A stretch of 64,000 bases of DNA from Cacajao melanocephalus (GCA_963573385.1 CAUYLG010017819.1:1-64000), one strand, 5' to 3'. Positions 12,990 to 27,162 are shown, counted from the stretch's first letter. The notes: generated by a model not told the origin, from the sequence alone. Numbers and translations: made by a program.

Positions 12990-13230
12990 ACGTGGTGCCG
13001 TGGAAAGAACCTGGATGAGGGTCAGGGAGAGCATGGGTTCGAATCCCGCCGTGTGCAGCTTTGTGACCGTGGACAAGTTGCTCAACCTCTAGGACCCTCA
13101 GCATCCTCATCTATTAATAGTTCATAGCTGCATCATTTGTAATAAAATGCCGAGCCTCCTGTAAGACTCAGGTGGTCATGTATATGAAAGCAGTCCACAC
13201 ATAAGTCGACACTAAGTACTAATTCATAGT
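12990..13230 (+). mobile_element. MIR element, sense
   Basis: Starts at 'ggtgccgtggaaagaacctg', with 'gggttcgaatcccgccgtgt' and 'gaccgtggacaagttgctca' following the MIR core order. Lies just inside intron 1. Confidence 0.75.
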
Positions 13231-13234
13231 TACA

Positions 13235-13425
13235 GTTAAAATTCACTGAATGCCTATTATACATCAGGTTAGGCATACTTTGGATCGTTTGATTTGCACA
13301 AGCTCACCTTGAAGTATATATGTAAAACATACCCGTTTTACAAACGAGGGCACTGAGGCTCAGAGGTTTTATAACGTGCCCAAGGTCACACAGCAAGTAA
13401 GTGGCAAGGCAAACATGTACTACCC
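13235..13425 (-). mobile_element. MIR element, antisense
   Basis: 'tgaatgcctattatacatca', 'gggcactgaggctcagaggt' and 'cccaaggtcacacagcaagt' are the antisense MIR core. Confidence 0.8.
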
Positions 13426-14266
13426 CAGGCCTCCGTCCAGAGTCTCCTCTGAGCACGCAGGCTGGGAATGGTGACTGGGGAGGCAGATGGAACCCAGATC
13501 ATCGTGAGTGGAAAGGTGCTTTTATTGCACTTCATTTCCACTCCCAAAGATGTTTTCTGAGCGGGACCTTTTCAAACCCAAACTGTTAACCTGGGATTTT
13601 TAGTTTTTTTCTCTCCTTTTTCCTCAAATCGTGTTTCCGATTCTGCTGGCTTCCTTCGGTTTAAGCCAGTTGCTCACATGGTAATGGTGAATCTCCTGGG
13701 AGTAATTTTCCTTCTTAATCATTCCAGTCGTATCATTATAAAAACCAAACTCTCCTTCCTTGAGACCTATACCTTGGCAAGGATTAGCACTTTGATACAT
13801 CTGAAACCATCTGTCAGAGAGAAAATATTAGGCATTAGAGGCTCACTGTGTTCACCAGGAAACCTGAATCATCTTGAAGATGGAAGAGGGCCAACCCTGC
13901 CCCTTGGGAATATTAACGGACATTGAACGCTTGGTGAATTGAAGGCGAAATCTCCATGTAAACGATCTGCCCATTACAAATGTTACAGCAGTTGGTTTCT
14001 GGAGGCAGAGCCTTTTAAGTACACACTCAGATTTCCCGTAGCTTCTTTTCATCAGCCAAGACTGAAATGACCTCTGTGTATTCTGCCTTCCAGCTTATCT
14101 GCATGCACCGTGCGTGCGAGTAATGTGGGCTGTGTGGAGCCCTATGAGATCTATTTTCCTCATCCTTCACTGGACGCCTGCCCCAGGCGATCATATTAAG
14201 GCCACTAGAACTTGGGACAGAGGGTCTGCTTTGCATCCCATTGGAAAAGTCAGTTCTGAAAACTAG
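13426..14266. other. Intronic sequence without recognised elements
   Basis: No repeat or exon that I can support. An 82-codon frame at 13678-13926 has no features. Confidence 0.4.
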
Positions 14267-14499
14267 AGCTGTGGTTCTCATCTAGGGGAGATTTTGTCCC
14301 TCAGGATATTTGGCTCAATCTGGAGACATTTTTGCTTGTCACAACTTGGGATGGTGGGGAGTTGAGTGTTGCTACTGGTATTTAGTTGATAGATGCCAGG
14401 GATACTACTAAACTTTTTGCAGTGCATACAAGACAGACCCCCATGACAAAGAATTACCCAGTTTAAAATTCAAGTGGTGCCTTGGTTGAGAAACCCTGC
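14267..14499 (+). mobile_element. MER5A-type hAT-Charlie element
   Basis: 'agctgtggttctcatctagg' at the left, 'tctggagacatttttgcttg' inside and 'ggttgagaaaccctg' at the right form the near-complete element with its short terminal inverted repeats. Confidence 0.85.
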
Positions 14500-14691
14500 T
14501 TGAGATGAGATAGTCAAGATATGGGCCAGTAACAGGCTTCTAGAGATATTCCAGAATCTGTGGTTGTCTGAATGCCTTAAGACAGGTAAATCAGGAGATG
14601 TTCATCTATAGGTGAACATTTAGTGAATATAACTATAATATCTGCATTTTTAACTGGGAGACAGTCTGCTGTGCCTTCTCACTTTTCTGGT

Positions 14692-15003
<312 letters not shown>

Positions 15004-15239
15004 TCTGGTTGCTCACTGCAACCTTTGCCTCCCAGGTTCAAGCGATTCTTTTGCCTCAGCCTCCCAAGTAGCTGGGACTCCAGGCATGCACCACCAGTCC
15101 TGGCTAATTTTTATATTTTTAGTAGAGACAGGGTTTTGCCATGTTGGCCAGGCTGGTCTTGAACTCCTCACCTAAAGCCATCTGCCTGCCTCAGCCTCCC
15201 AAAGTGCTAAGATTACAGGCGTGAGCCACCACGCCCAGC
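15004..15239 (-). mobile_element. Truncated Alu, antisense
   Basis: Begins inside the right arm ('gctcactgcaacctttgcct') and ends 'gagccaccacgcccagc'. The A-tail side is missing. It abuts the complete Alu before it. Confidence 0.9.
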
Positions 15240-15299
15240 AACTGATTCTTTAAACATGTAAATATTGCTGAACAGGTAATATTTGTGGGAAGTTTACTT

Positions 15300-15535
15300 A
15301 TGTCCGGCTTTCTTCTAAGCACTTCCTATATATATATATTAACTCATTTAGTGTTGATAACAACCCTTTGTGGCAGCTGTTATATGATCATCATCCCCCA
15401 TTTTATATGTGGACAAACTGAGGTGTGAAAGAGTTAAATTTCTTGCTCAAGGACTCACAGCTGATGAGTCACAGATCTGGGACTTAAATTCATATCCTTA
15501 ATCCCTAAACCAAGACAGTATACTGCTTCTCTAAG
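15300..15535 (-). mobile_element. MIR element, antisense
   Basis: 'ttctaagcacttcctatata', 'ccccattttatatgtggaca' and 'tgctcaaggactcacagctg' give the MIR antisense order. Confidence 0.75.
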
Positions 15536-15569
15536 GGGGCAAGAAAAGGCAGTGAGGGATATGAGCATC

Positions 15570-15720
15570 TACATAGCCTACAGGATGAATGACCTTCATG
15601 TAAGTTACTTCACCTCTCTGAGCCCTGCCTGTTTCCTTGTCTGTAGCAGTGTAGTTCACTGGAGTGAATTTACAGGGTTTGGGGTGAATTAAATGAAGTA
15701 ACAAGTGTGAAACCTATTAT
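15570..15720 (+). mobile_element. MIR fragment, sense
   Basis: 'taagttacttcacctctctg' followed by 'gtttccttgtctgtag' and 'aattaaatgaagtaac' is a diverged MIR 3' half. Confidence 0.6.
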
Positions 15721-15961
15721 AGTCTTATATTAGACATTTTATTAAAATGTTTACAAAATAATAGCCACAAGAGCAGGAATGTGAGATGTGTAGATTTTAG
15801 CAGGGGGATAGGCCCGGAGCTGACTTACCTGGCAATAAACTGGTGTGAGGTTTTCATCATCAGGTCATGGGAACCCACTGTGTGGTCAGAGCTTCAACTC
15901 ATTCCAACACATTCAACTAGCATTTATTTAGCATCTCGCTCTCTTTTTTTAAACGAAACCT

Positions 15962-16525
<564 letters not shown>

Positions 16526-17945
16526 TTGCTGGTCTCTATTTTATTTGCATTTGTGGTCATAGAATATGGACTATATGATTTTGATCTCTGACACTGGTCA
16601 AGATATGCTTTGTGGCCTGGTACAGGTCAACTTTCGTAAATATTCCCTGTGTGCTTGGAACGGTGGCTATTCTCTTGTTGGGTACAGAGTTCTGTATCTG
16701 TGTATGTTAATTACAGATCAAGCTTCTTAATTCTGTTTGTATTTGGATGTCCTGCGGCCATGTTATTAGGTGCATATATTCTAAAATATTCTGGATAATT
16801 TTTTCTAATTATCATTATATAAGAATTATCTTTATCTCCACTGTTCTTCTCTATCTATATTTTATCTGATTTTATTGTGCTCCAGGGTTTTTTTTTTTTT
16901 TTTTTTTTTTTTGACGGATTTTCGCTGTTGATGCCCAGGCTGTATTGCACTGGTACAAAATCAGATCACTGCAAACACTGCTTCCCAGGTTCAAGTGATT
17001 CTCCTCAGCCTCTCAAGTAGCTGGGATTACAGGTCCCCGCCACCACAGCTGGCTATTTTTTTGTATTTTTTAGTAGAGATGGGGTTTCTCCATGTTGGCA
17101 ACGCTGGTCTCAAACTCTTAACCTTGGGTGATCCGCCCACCTCAGTCTTCCAAAGTGCTGGGATTACAGGTGTGAGCCACCACGCCCAGCCCAGATTTCT
17201 TGTCATATTTTCCTAGCTTATCTATTTCTCTCCTCATACATGCAGCCTTTGTTTGTCCTTAGGTGAGTATTTTAGAACCAACATAAACTAGATTTTTTAA
17301 ATCCGACCTGATAATCTCTTGTAACTATTGGATTGGGTTCATTTTCATTTATTATGTTGACTGATATATTTGCATTTATTTTTCTCACCTTATTTTGCGT
17401 TTTCTATTTCTGTGCTTCCTTTTTTCTTCTTTTCTGCCTCAAGCCTTCTTTATTCTTCTCCTCCCTCTACTAGTGTGGAAGTTTTAAATTCTGTTTTTGT
17501 TCTTTTGTAATTAAAGTTTAGGGTTAACCAGTATCTTTACCTTTGAACAATGCAAAGTCCTTATGATGCCTTAGCCCTCGGCCCGTGCATCTGACATAGT
17601 ATTTTAGTCCTGCCTGCTGCCTGTTACTCGGCAAATCAGTTAACACCGTCACTATTTTATATGGTCACCGATAATTTATCTTCACCCGCGTTCGTTACTC
17701 ACCGCCTCTTCTTACATCTCACTCCTTTCCAGTTTCAGCTTTCTTCCTTCTTACCTACATCTGTTACCATTTCTTTGGTAAGAATTTGTAACTGGGAAAC
17801 TGTTTTTGTTTGTTGGAAAGTCTATAGAACTCCAGGTCTTCTGCTGTGGTTTTGGAAAAGTTTGTTACGTGGTTTGTTCTCCAAATTTGATCATCTCACT
17901 TGCTGAATTACAGTGCTCCAGTAACCCTTTGGTATCCAGCCATGC
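16526..17945 (-). mobile_element. Old L1 (L1M type), antisense, split by an Alu
   Basis: T-rich sequence with L1 ORF2 antisense phrasing, such as 'cctgataatctcttgtaact' with 'ttcattttcatttattatgt' and 'atatttgcatttatttttc'. Highly decayed, with no open frame. The Alu at 16886-17191 is inserted in it. Confidence 0.55.
16886..17191 (-). mobile_element. Alu, antisense, diverged
   Basis: A long T-run of about 29, then 'gacggattttcgctgttgat', ending 'gagccaccacgcccagcc'. Confidence 0.9.
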
Positions 17946-18346
17946 AGAGGTATTAAAGTATAGTCATGTGCTGTGTCATAGTTTGGCCCGCGATAGACCA
18001 CGTGTATGATAGTGTTCCCATAAGATTATCACGGTGCTGAAAAATTCCTCTCACCTGGTGATGTCCTGATGATCCCCACCCTGTGTGGGCCTAGGCTAAT
18101 ATATGTGTTGTATCTTAGTTTTTCACACAAGAGTTTAAAAAGGAAAAAATAATTTTAAAATAGATGCCTATACAATAAAGGTAGAAAGAAAATATTTTTG
18201 TACTGCTGTACATGTTTGTGTTTTAAGCTAAATGTTATTATAAGAGTCAAAAAGTTTTAAAAATAAAAAAGTTTATAAAGCAAAAAAGTTAGCTGAGGTT
18301 AATTTATTACTGAAGAAAGGAATTTTTAAAAATAAATGTACTGTAG

Positions 18347-18709
<363 letters not shown>

Positions 18710-19090
18710 CTAGGCCTTCACATTCACTCACCACTCACTAACCCAGAGCAACGCCCAGTCCTGCAGGCTTCATCCATGGTAAATACCCTACGTGGGTGTA
18801 CCATTTTGAAAACCTTTTAAACAGTGTTTTTACCGTACCTTTTCTAGTTTAGCTATGTTTAGATGCACAAATCCTTACCATGTGTTACAGTTGTCTGCAG
18901 TATTCAGTACAATACCATGCTGTACAGGTTTGTAGCCTCGGAACAATAGGCTATATCACGTAGCCTGGGTGTGTAGTAGGCTACGATGTCAGGTTTGTGC
19001 AAGTACACTCTATGATGGTCGCACAACAATGAAATCACCTAAGGACGCATTGCTCAGAATGTGCTCCCACAGTTGAGCGACACAGGACTG

Positions 19091-20480
19091 TAAGTAAGAG
19101 CAGTGATCATATTCACTCTTTACAAGCACCACTCTGATTGATTGGTGGAAGCTGGAAGGATCAAATTTGGGGACAGGAAGGCTAGGTACAGGAAGGCTCT
19201 ATTTCCTATGACCTCCGGAAGAGGTGACTGTAACCTAAACCAGAGTTGTGGCTATGGGAGTAGGGAGAAATGATTGTATTTGGGAGCCATATTTAAGAAG
19301 CATACTAGTGGGTGGGGTGGCTCACACCTGTAATCCCAGCACTTTGGGAGGCCAAGGCAGGAGGATCGCTTGAGCCCAGGAATTCAAATCAGCCTGGACA
19401 ACACAGCAAGACCCTGTGTCATTTCAAAAAAAGGAGTAAACTGTGCAGGGGTTGTGGTTGATTATTCACAGGGCAAAGAAGGAGAATGGCGTCCAGTGTT
19501 CTGGCTCCAGCAGCTGAGGTGTTGGAGATGCTGGTCATTAGCTGGAAAACACAAGAAGGAATTGGTTTTAGGGGTGAAAAGACAAGTTAGTTCACTTTTG
19601 GGCATTTAGGTAGCTTTTGAGATTGAGGTAGCTCGTGTGCTCTTGGAGATTTCCCATAGACAATGGGATATACCAATCTGGGGCTGCGACGCTGGATGTG
19701 AACTGTAGCTGGAGGTGGGGCATCATCTGCACATGGCAGGGAACCAGGTCGCTGCAGTAGGTAAGGATTCCCAGGCAGAATTCAGAGATTGTCAGGGATA
19801 AGCTGGTCCAGGACAGTGTGCTGGAGAACCCCAGTGTCAGAAGAACTGAAGAACAGGCAGTCAGAGGAAGAGAAAGGCCCTCCAAGGAGACTGAGGAGGA
19901 GTGGCTAGACGGGATTAAAACCTGGAGAGGCTGCAGCCACAAGCCCCATAAAGACAGCTCTTCATGAAAAGGGAGCGTGGTCAGCAGGGTCAGGCTGCTT
20001 ACAGACAGTAAAAGAGATAAGTGAAAAATATCTCTTCTATTTAACAGAAAGAGGTTAAAGTGATTGGTAATATTGTTAAACATGCTTTCGGTGGTTTGGA
20101 AGTAGGCAGAAGGCAGGTTGCAGTGGGTTGAAGAGTAAATAGTGTGTTAAGTTGACTATTTAAAGATGTTTGGCTGTATGCAGGGGAGAATGGCAAAGTC
20201 ATATATTCCGTAGGTCACAGGGTCTGGGAAGAGTTTTGTTTTAGTTTTGGCTGGGCGAGATGGAGGGCCGAGAAAGTCTTGGACAGAGAAAGCTGCTAAA
20301 AAAGAGAAGACAATCTAGAGTGGGAGGTAGCCTGGGATTCTGAGCTCAGGTAGAGGAAAAAGCCTTGGACCAAAGGCAGGGCAGCCCTTCCACCAGCTCA
20401 GGAGGAAGGATGGCGTGGATGCTGCCATAGCTAGGTTTGATGTGGGCAAGTTGTGGGTACTTCCAGGTGATGGCATCTAT
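19091..20480 (+). mobile_element. Ancient dispersed repeat (family not assigned)
   Basis: Long purine-rich stretch whose phrases ('caccactctgattgattgg', 'ccaatctggggctgcgacg', 'tggagaaccccagtgtcag', 'caaggagactgaggaggag') follow the same order as the copy at 59.43-60.43 kb. An Alu monomer (19310-19432) is inserted. The antisense 163-codon frame at 19592-20083 lies wholly in this repeat. Confidence 0.45.
19310..19432 (+). mobile_element. Alu monomer (FLAM-like), sense
   Basis: Single left arm: 'ggtggggtggctcacacctg' to 'gaccctgtgtcatttcaaaaa'. No right arm. Confidence 0.8.
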
Positions 20481-21261
20481 TCTCTTTGTGATACAGGAAG
20501 TCAGGTCATTTATGAGTAAGAGGCACCAACTCTGGGCCAGCCTCTCCCTCCTTGGAACACTGTCTTCCCTGGGCCTCTCCGTGGAAAGTCCTCCTGGGTT
20601 TGCTCTTTTGCTCCTGCTTTTCAGCCACTCCTGTTAGCCTTGCCTGTTAGGTCTTCCCTTCTGACCGTCCTTCATATGTTTCATTCCCCAGGATTCTGAG
20701 ACTACTGGGCAGAAGCCCATCATTCTTGGATGGACAGGACAGAAGCCTAGTCCCTGAGAACTGGGACTAAGCAAGACTTAGGGCCAGCAACTGGTAAGGC
20801 AAACCATGTACAGCCAAATGACAGATCAGTTCGAGCCCCTTAGCTGTGTCAGCATGGGTACGGGGACAGGTAGGTTCCAGGGTCTCTGCTGGAACAAGCA
20901 TACAGGCAACAGAAAAGAAGGGGAAGCCTGCTTAGGTAAAACAAAGCCAAGGAGACAGTGGTTGCAAAGCAGGCAGCCACTATCACCAGACTGCCTTACT
21001 GGATTTCATTTTGGCATTCAGTGTGATCTTCAGCTCTTTCATTAACTCAGCAAGGCTTTCCTAAGTGTTATGTGGAGTACAAGGTCAGTTCTGTACGTGA
21101 TAACTCAAGTACTGAAATGAGTGCTGGGCAGATGATGGCATTAGTGGGTCAGTGACCCAAAACCAGAAGTCTGGGTACAGTTCTGCTGTACTTCTGGAGG
21201 GAGTCCCAGACGCTTTTTTAGCTTTTACCCTGTTGGCATAGGCTGTTTTGTCTCAAGAGGC
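20481..21261. other. Intronic sequence without recognised elements
   Basis: Nothing that I can assign. Short chance frames only. Confidence 0.4.
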
Positions 21262-21383
21262 CACAGTTAGGGAAGAGCGCAGTTAGGGAAGAGTGCAGTT
21301 AGTTAGGGAAGGGCACAGTTAGTTACGGAAGGGTGCAGTTAGTTAGTTAGGGAAGGGCACAGTTAGGGAAGGGCACAGTTAGG
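21262..21383. repeat. Minisatellite, unit about 16-24 bp
   Basis: Seven tandem copies of a CAGTTAGGGAAG-based unit. Copies differ by one or two extra TTAG steps and by gcg/gtg/gca endings. The internal TTAGTTAG extensions show slippage inside the unit. Confidence 0.92.
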
Positions 21384-22394
21384 CTCATCTGTTTTTGTTT
21401 CCTGGAACTAGACAGTGACCCTGAATATGGCCTTTTATAAATAACATGCATTTGAGGCCAGCTTATGAAATTAGACAGCATAAGATCATTTTCTGTGATC
21501 GTCTTCATTTTAAATTTTAATTGGATGTTCAGAAGCATAAAATCATAGGGTTTTGGCAGAAGGGGCTTGAGCTCATTTTCGTCCCCTCATTTAGTGACTT
21601 GTCCAAGGTTACTCAGCATATTAGTTGCTGCATGGACACTAGACCTTAACTCCCCTGACCTTGCCTGTACTTAATGTCCTGTTTCACAATGCCTTGAGAC
21701 AGTAAAGAATGTTTCACAGCCAGCCAAGTGCAAAGCCACGGGGGAGGGCTGTGAGGCCTTCTCAGCCCTGTTCCATTTCTGCTGTGCCTAGCTGGCCCTG
21801 CCCGAAAGGATGCTATGTCCAGGCAGGACAGGGTCCTGGAAATCATCTGATGCAGAAGGAATCCTTACCTTATAAGAGCATTTTCCTTATTACATGCCAG
21901 GTACTTAGAATATGCTTTTCATTCCTTTCACCATGTAATCCAATGAAATGCACAGGCAGACTGGGTCTTGTTTTCCAACTGGCATTGCACAGTTCCCTGG
22001 ATTCAAATAGGCTCTGGTGAGGAAACAGACGTGTTTACACTGTTGGGAGGAATGCAGTGCTTCGGGGGTCACGTGTTCCCCTTTAGCCAACTGGGTCACA
22101 CTTGCTCCTGTGGTCATATGGCTTCCCCTTGGCCCCTTGTTCACACTCGCCACCAGTGAACCTCCAGTTCCGGAATACCCCAGAGGCAGGTGGGACTTGT
22201 GTCTAGGTAACAGCAGCAACATGGGTGCACTGAAAAGCTTTGCTTAAAAAATAATTTTTACATTTGCTCCTTTTTAAAAGATACTTACTTTGAAATAACC
22301 ACCATGGAATAGTCAGAATGCTGTTGGACTTTCTTATGGGTGTTTTACAGTTTTGTAAAAAGAAACTCAAAAAAAAAGAAAGAAAAAGAAACTC
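21384..22394. other. Intronic sequence, mostly unassigned, with one MIR remnant
   Basis: An antisense MIR remnant lies at about 21560-21655 ('gtgacttgtccaaggttact'). The rest shows no recognised element or exon. A 103-codon plus frame and a 105-codon minus frame overlap here and neither has a motif. Confidence 0.4.
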
Positions 22395-22397
22395 AAA

Positions 22398-22533
22398 CTT
22401 GGGGAGCCTGAGGCAGCAGAATTGCTTGGACCTGGGAGGCAGAGGTTACAGTGAGCCGAGATCATGCCACATTGCACTCCAGACTGGGTGACAGAGCAAG
22501 ACTCCATTTCAAAAATAAATAAATAAAAAAGAA
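22398..22533 (+). mobile_element. Alu right-arm fragment, sense
   Basis: 'ggagcctgaggcagcagaat' through 'gactccatttcaaaaataaa'. Only the second half of an Alu is present. The surrounding 'aagaaactcaaact' is repeated on both sides (about 22388 and 22530) as the target-site duplication. Confidence 0.85.
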
Positions 22534-22864
22534 ACTCAAACTGACAAAAGATCCTAGAAGAGTGCAGTAAATTTCTATATTATCCTTCACCTTGATGCAC
22601 CAGTTGTTAACATTTTCCCACATTTGCTTTCTCCCCCTATATATCACACATGTAGATACATGCATATATACAGATAGAGTTATATGTACCATATATTGTA
22701 ATTATTACTGTTATTTTGCTGAACTATTTGAGAGTAAGTTGAAGACATCATGAGCTTTCATTTCCTAAACACTTCAGCCTGTATTTCCGAACAAGGACAT
22801 TCTCTTATGTAATCACAATACAGTTTTCCAATTTAGGAAATTTAATATTGATACAGTGCCATTA

Positions 22865-23196
22865 CAGGTTGAGCACTTCTCATCTGAAAATGGAAAATGC
22901 TCCAAAGTCTGAAATTCTTTGAGCTCCAAAATGACAGCACAAGTGGAAAATTCCACACATAAATACTTAATATAAATTTTGTTTCATGCACAAAATTATT
23001 AAAAACATTGTCTAAAATTATCTTCAATCTACGTATATAAGATGTATAGAAACAAATGAATTTCATGTTTAGACTTGGCTCCCATCCCCAAGATATCTTG
23101 TTATATACATATGCAAATATCCCCAAATCTGAAAAAAATCCTAAATCCAAACCAGTTCTGTTCCCAAGCAGTTTTGGATAAGGGATATTCAACTTG
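22865..23196 (-). mobile_element. Tigger-family MITE (Tigger7-like), antisense
   Basis: Termini 'caggttgagcacttctcatc' and 'agggatattcaacttg' are inverted copies, with TA on both flanks (22863-22864 and 23197-23198). The inside, 'catatgcaaatatccccaaa', matches the copy at 28066-28403 in reverse. A 129-codon minus frame across it is a chance frame. Confidence 0.82.
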
Positions 23197-23276
23197 TATG
23201 TAATATACAGCACACATTCCAATGTTGCCATTTGTCACAATGCTAGATGTCAGTTCCTTTTATTTTATTTATTGTT

Positions 23277-23566
23277 TTTCTTCTTTGAGACGGAGTTTTG
23301 CTCTTTCGCCCAGGCTGGAATGCGGTGGTGACATCTCAGCTCACTGCAACCTCCACCCCGCCAGGTTCAAGCAATTCTGCCTCGGTCTCCCAAGTAGCTG
23401 GAATTATAGGCACCTGCCACCACACCCCGCTAATTTTTGTGTTTTTAGTAGAGACAGGGTTTTGCCACATTGGCCAGGCTGATCTTGAACTCCTGACCTC
23501 AAGTGATCTGCCAGCCTCAGCCTCCCAAAGTGCTAGAATTACAGGCATGAGCCACCGTGCCTGGCC
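23277..23566 (-). mobile_element. Alu, antisense
   Basis: 'tttgagacggagttttgctc' to 'gagccaccgtgcctggcc'. Contains overlapping open frames on both strands that are translated Alu. Confidence 0.93.
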
Positions 23567-26339
23567 AAGTTGCTTTTATTTTAACTGTTTATTGGCAAGA
23601 GGAAATGGGGAGGTGGGTTCCTGAGGTCATACCCTGCATCAGCTTTCATTTGCTTTTTTTATTTTAGGTTTCTGTGTGCTGGTCCTCCACTAGAGCACCC
23701 TCAGCGAGTAATCTGAAGTCTGCTGAGGGAGCTGGGGCTTGGGTATCCTGCATCGTGTGCATGTTTATAAATGTTGAAGTAACAAGTCACACAGTCGATT
23801 TATTTCCCAGTGTGGACATTTAATACAAGGATATGTTTTTGTCTTCAAAGACTTAAACATTATTAGGTAGACTATTTTACTACCGTACAAAAAATCAGCC
23901 AGTCTGCATGTATTACTAGTTTTAATAATACACTTTGGCCCCTTGACTAGAGATAACGATCCTCAATTAAAACTACAAATCACACCACTGCCTTAGCACC
24001 AGGGGGCAGAGTTGGGCTTGCTGAGACACTGGAGTGGGGAGTTTTTTTAACCCAGTGTTCCATAGTTGGGTTTAAATCATTTCAGTCGTGATAGAAATGT
24101 GCTCACTGCTGAAGCTGGTAATAAGCTTATCCTGACTTGTTTACATAGTTAAACCCCTGACTTTTGCCATTACCCTATTGCTGAGGTTTATATACATTTG
24201 CTGTTTTCCAAAGATAGGGAAATAGAAACTTGCTGTCAACCTCAATCAGGATGCACTGCTAAATCGTGAGGGACTGGTTTCTGTTTTCCTTTCAGCATAT
24301 TCTGCATTCACAAATAAAGTGTCTTTGTGTTATATCACGAATTTACATAAGACTACTTTGGCCTTAGAGTATTTATAAAACATTAATGGATTAAGGAACC
24401 AGGGGATATAGGTAGGATGCTAATACGTGGTTATCATCTGGTAGGAGCTGGCCCAGCAAAGTGGTTTACATTTCCTGACCAAGCCAAACTGCAGAGGTGG
24501 TTGCATTAGGACAAGGATTATAAAGAGATTATGGGCTATTTAAAATAAATCTTCAGCCTCTCTTCAACCTCATTAGCAATTAGCAAGAAAGTGTGAAGAC
24601 AGGGATTCCTTTCTCTTCACTTGGTTCTCCTTTGCATCGTAAGAGGCTAGAACACAATTAGGCATTCTGTCCTTGCCACCAAAAGTCAGCTTCCTTTGAT
24701 GCTTGGCAGCCTGCCAGCTTCTTTTGCTTTGCAGTACCTGCCTCTTGGAGAACGCGTTTGGTACACCAGGATGTCTGATTTTATTAAATCTCTATGTCGA
24801 GAACGCTTTCTGATAATTATTTTTAAAAATTCAAATCTCCCCTCTTCCATAGTATCAGAAAATAGACCTTTTAGTTAGATATAGAAAATTATTTCTGTTT
24901 TCGCTCCTGATAAGACTGATGACTGTGGGCTTTTACATGTTGGCATCTTCCAAGAGCATGTTCGAGACATCCATAGTTTGAGACTTACGTGTTGATAAAG
25001 TGGGGCTCAGTTCAACCATGATTTAATATCTTAAGAAATGAGAACACCTCTGTGTTGAGTTATTTCAGAAAGGCCAGTGCTTTAGAGGCTCCAGAATATC
25101 CACTCTAGATGGAAGAAATCTTTTGGTTTATCTTGAGAGAGTCTTGGTTGCCATTCACCTGCTACTTTTCAGAGAGGGACAGTGAAACCATTGGGTAATC
25201 GGTCTCAATATCCTGTCTTCTCTCTGTCCCTCTTAGATTTGGATATCAGGACTCCCATAATCCCCATTGCCCAGTGTTTTATTTGCCACAGCAAAACTTA
25301 GTATTGATAAAACTGTCAGGTCGGTCATTTAGGATTGACTTTCTATCACATGACTAGAGAGGCAAGTTCAATGAATATTAGATTTGGCCAAACCCTGTTT
25401 CTTGTACCTTTATGTTTGTGTAACTTTATGAGAATCCAGAGGCCAAAATAAAGAAAATGCCCGATACTACATAAGAGCTAAATGTGGATTTAAAAAAACA
25501 CTGTCAGCCTGATTGAAACAAAGGTCCGATTACAACATTTAATTACTATAGTTTAGCGGTAAACATCCTTTGGCTCTAAGGCCTTTTCCTGAAAAGCTGC
25601 CATTTGTTTGTCAAGATACTTAAAATAATAACTCTTTGTTTTCACAGACCTTGGGTTTATTCTAAACCACTTAGAAAGATGTGTCAGAGTGCTTTAAGTC
25701 CGCAGATACGAAATGCCCAATTTCTCTTGGCCCTTGCCTGTTGGACATCTCCAAAGAGACTGGCTTAGTTGCTGTCACTACAATGCGCTTACTAATTGGC
25801 ACAGCACCTGCAATCAATTAGGGAAGCTTCAATTATCCAAACCAAAGCCACCCACCCAAAGATTAATTTTCTGCTCTATTTCCTATCAAAAACATAGCAT
25901 ATTTAGCTCCGAGTCTAGTCCTTCAGTGGAGCGCATTTTAGACATATAAACTACGTGGTTTTCTTAATTGTACTTGTTCCTTCGATTCAGCAGCTTTCTC
26001 CTAGTGATACCACGCCCACCAGTTCTTTCAAAATTGTTCTTTTTGTTGTTGCTGTTTTCTTGTCTTTCCAAAATGCTGAGATCATAGAGAAAAGATGTTC
26101 GTTGGGGAGCTTTTCTTTTGAAGTATGGATTTCTTTATTCTTTTGAAAATACCCAATCTCTTTTGCATTATAGGATCTAACTTCCACAACCTAAAAGCTT
26201 TGCATAATAGCATATCTGAATTTAACAGCACTCATAAATACTGTTTTCTAATTGTCCCATGTCATTGGCCCATGTAAATACAAAGATTTCTTCCTCTCCG
26301 CCCCCTTCTAATGAATGATTTTTCTCTTGTGTTTCTCAG

Positions 26340-26396
26340 AGAAGGAACAAGCCATAAATCGGGCTGGAATTGTTCAGGAGGATGTGCAGCCACCAG
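26340..26396 (+). CDS. SMIM20: SMIM20 coding exon 2
   Basis: Encodes the end of codon 37 to the first base of codon 56 (KKEQAINRAGIVQEDVQPP). It is bounded by a pyrimidine-rich acceptor ending cag at 26337-26339 and a GTAAAC donor at 26397. It carries the first half of phoenixin. The 20-residue peptide starts at A45 and the 14-residue peptide at D51, both inside this exon. The exon is 57 nt and phase 1-1, so skipping it would keep the frame. Translation into intron 2 is also open for 35 more codons. Confidence 0.96.
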
Positions 26397-27162
26397 GTAA
26401 ACTGAAAAAAAAAAAATCAAAACCAAATCTCATTTGTGCTACTGTGTTGTGTGGTTTGTGTGTGTTTGCCTTGGCATGGAGAGTGGGAAAATGCCTTTTA
26501 GCTTAGAAACAAGATTGTGATTTTGCTATTTATTTTTCAACAGGTGCCATTTATAGATGCCACCCAAGACTTCATTCTAATATTTCACTCCAGAATACTT
26601 TTTTCTCATTTGCCAGGTTCCTCTTTTCCATTTGATAAGTGGGTATAAAAATGTTAACAAGTGCACGATTAGATATGAGACGTGAATAGCTATTTGGCAG
26701 ACTTATTTACCAAGCACCTATTTAAACACTACCCTCATGGGAAAGGAGTGTTTACTTGTCAGCTATTTGAATTGATGTGGGGTTCTGCTTTGCACAAGGG
26801 CTAAAAAGCTCCCTTTATGGCCGAATGGGTTAGTTCATTTAAGAGGATCCAAGTTAGCCAAGAATAAGAGGTTTCTCGTTTATTCACCAAAGCTCTTATA
26901 ATCTGTGACAACGTTCTTTTTTATTTATTTATTTTTTAACTAGGCCAGATGTATGTCTTCCTGTTATGGGGCAAGTCCCTTATGGCTGCCATGGCTTCCC
27001 GGCCATTTAGTGCCAGCGTTCCAGCGGCCTGCTCGCACCATCTTAAACTACACTGGAAATTGCACAACTCAATTCTGATGTCATTTTGTTTGTTTGGGGT
27101 GGAGGAAAGTGATAGGACATTTAAAAATGAATCCTGTGTTTTGTTCCTGTTCCTTTCCATAG
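26397..27162 (+). other. SMIM20: SMIM20 intron 2 (766 bp, phase 1)
   Basis: GTAAAC donor and 'ttcctgttcctttccatag' acceptor. No recognised repeat. An open continuation of exon 2 reaches a stop at 26504-26506. Confidence 0.9.

Noticed and set aside
19592..20083. 163-codon minus-strand open frame
   Set aside because: It lies wholly within an ancient dispersed repeat and shows no domain or splice context.
22842..23231. 129-codon minus-strand open frame
   Set aside because: It coincides with a non-autonomous Tigger MITE that carries no transposase.
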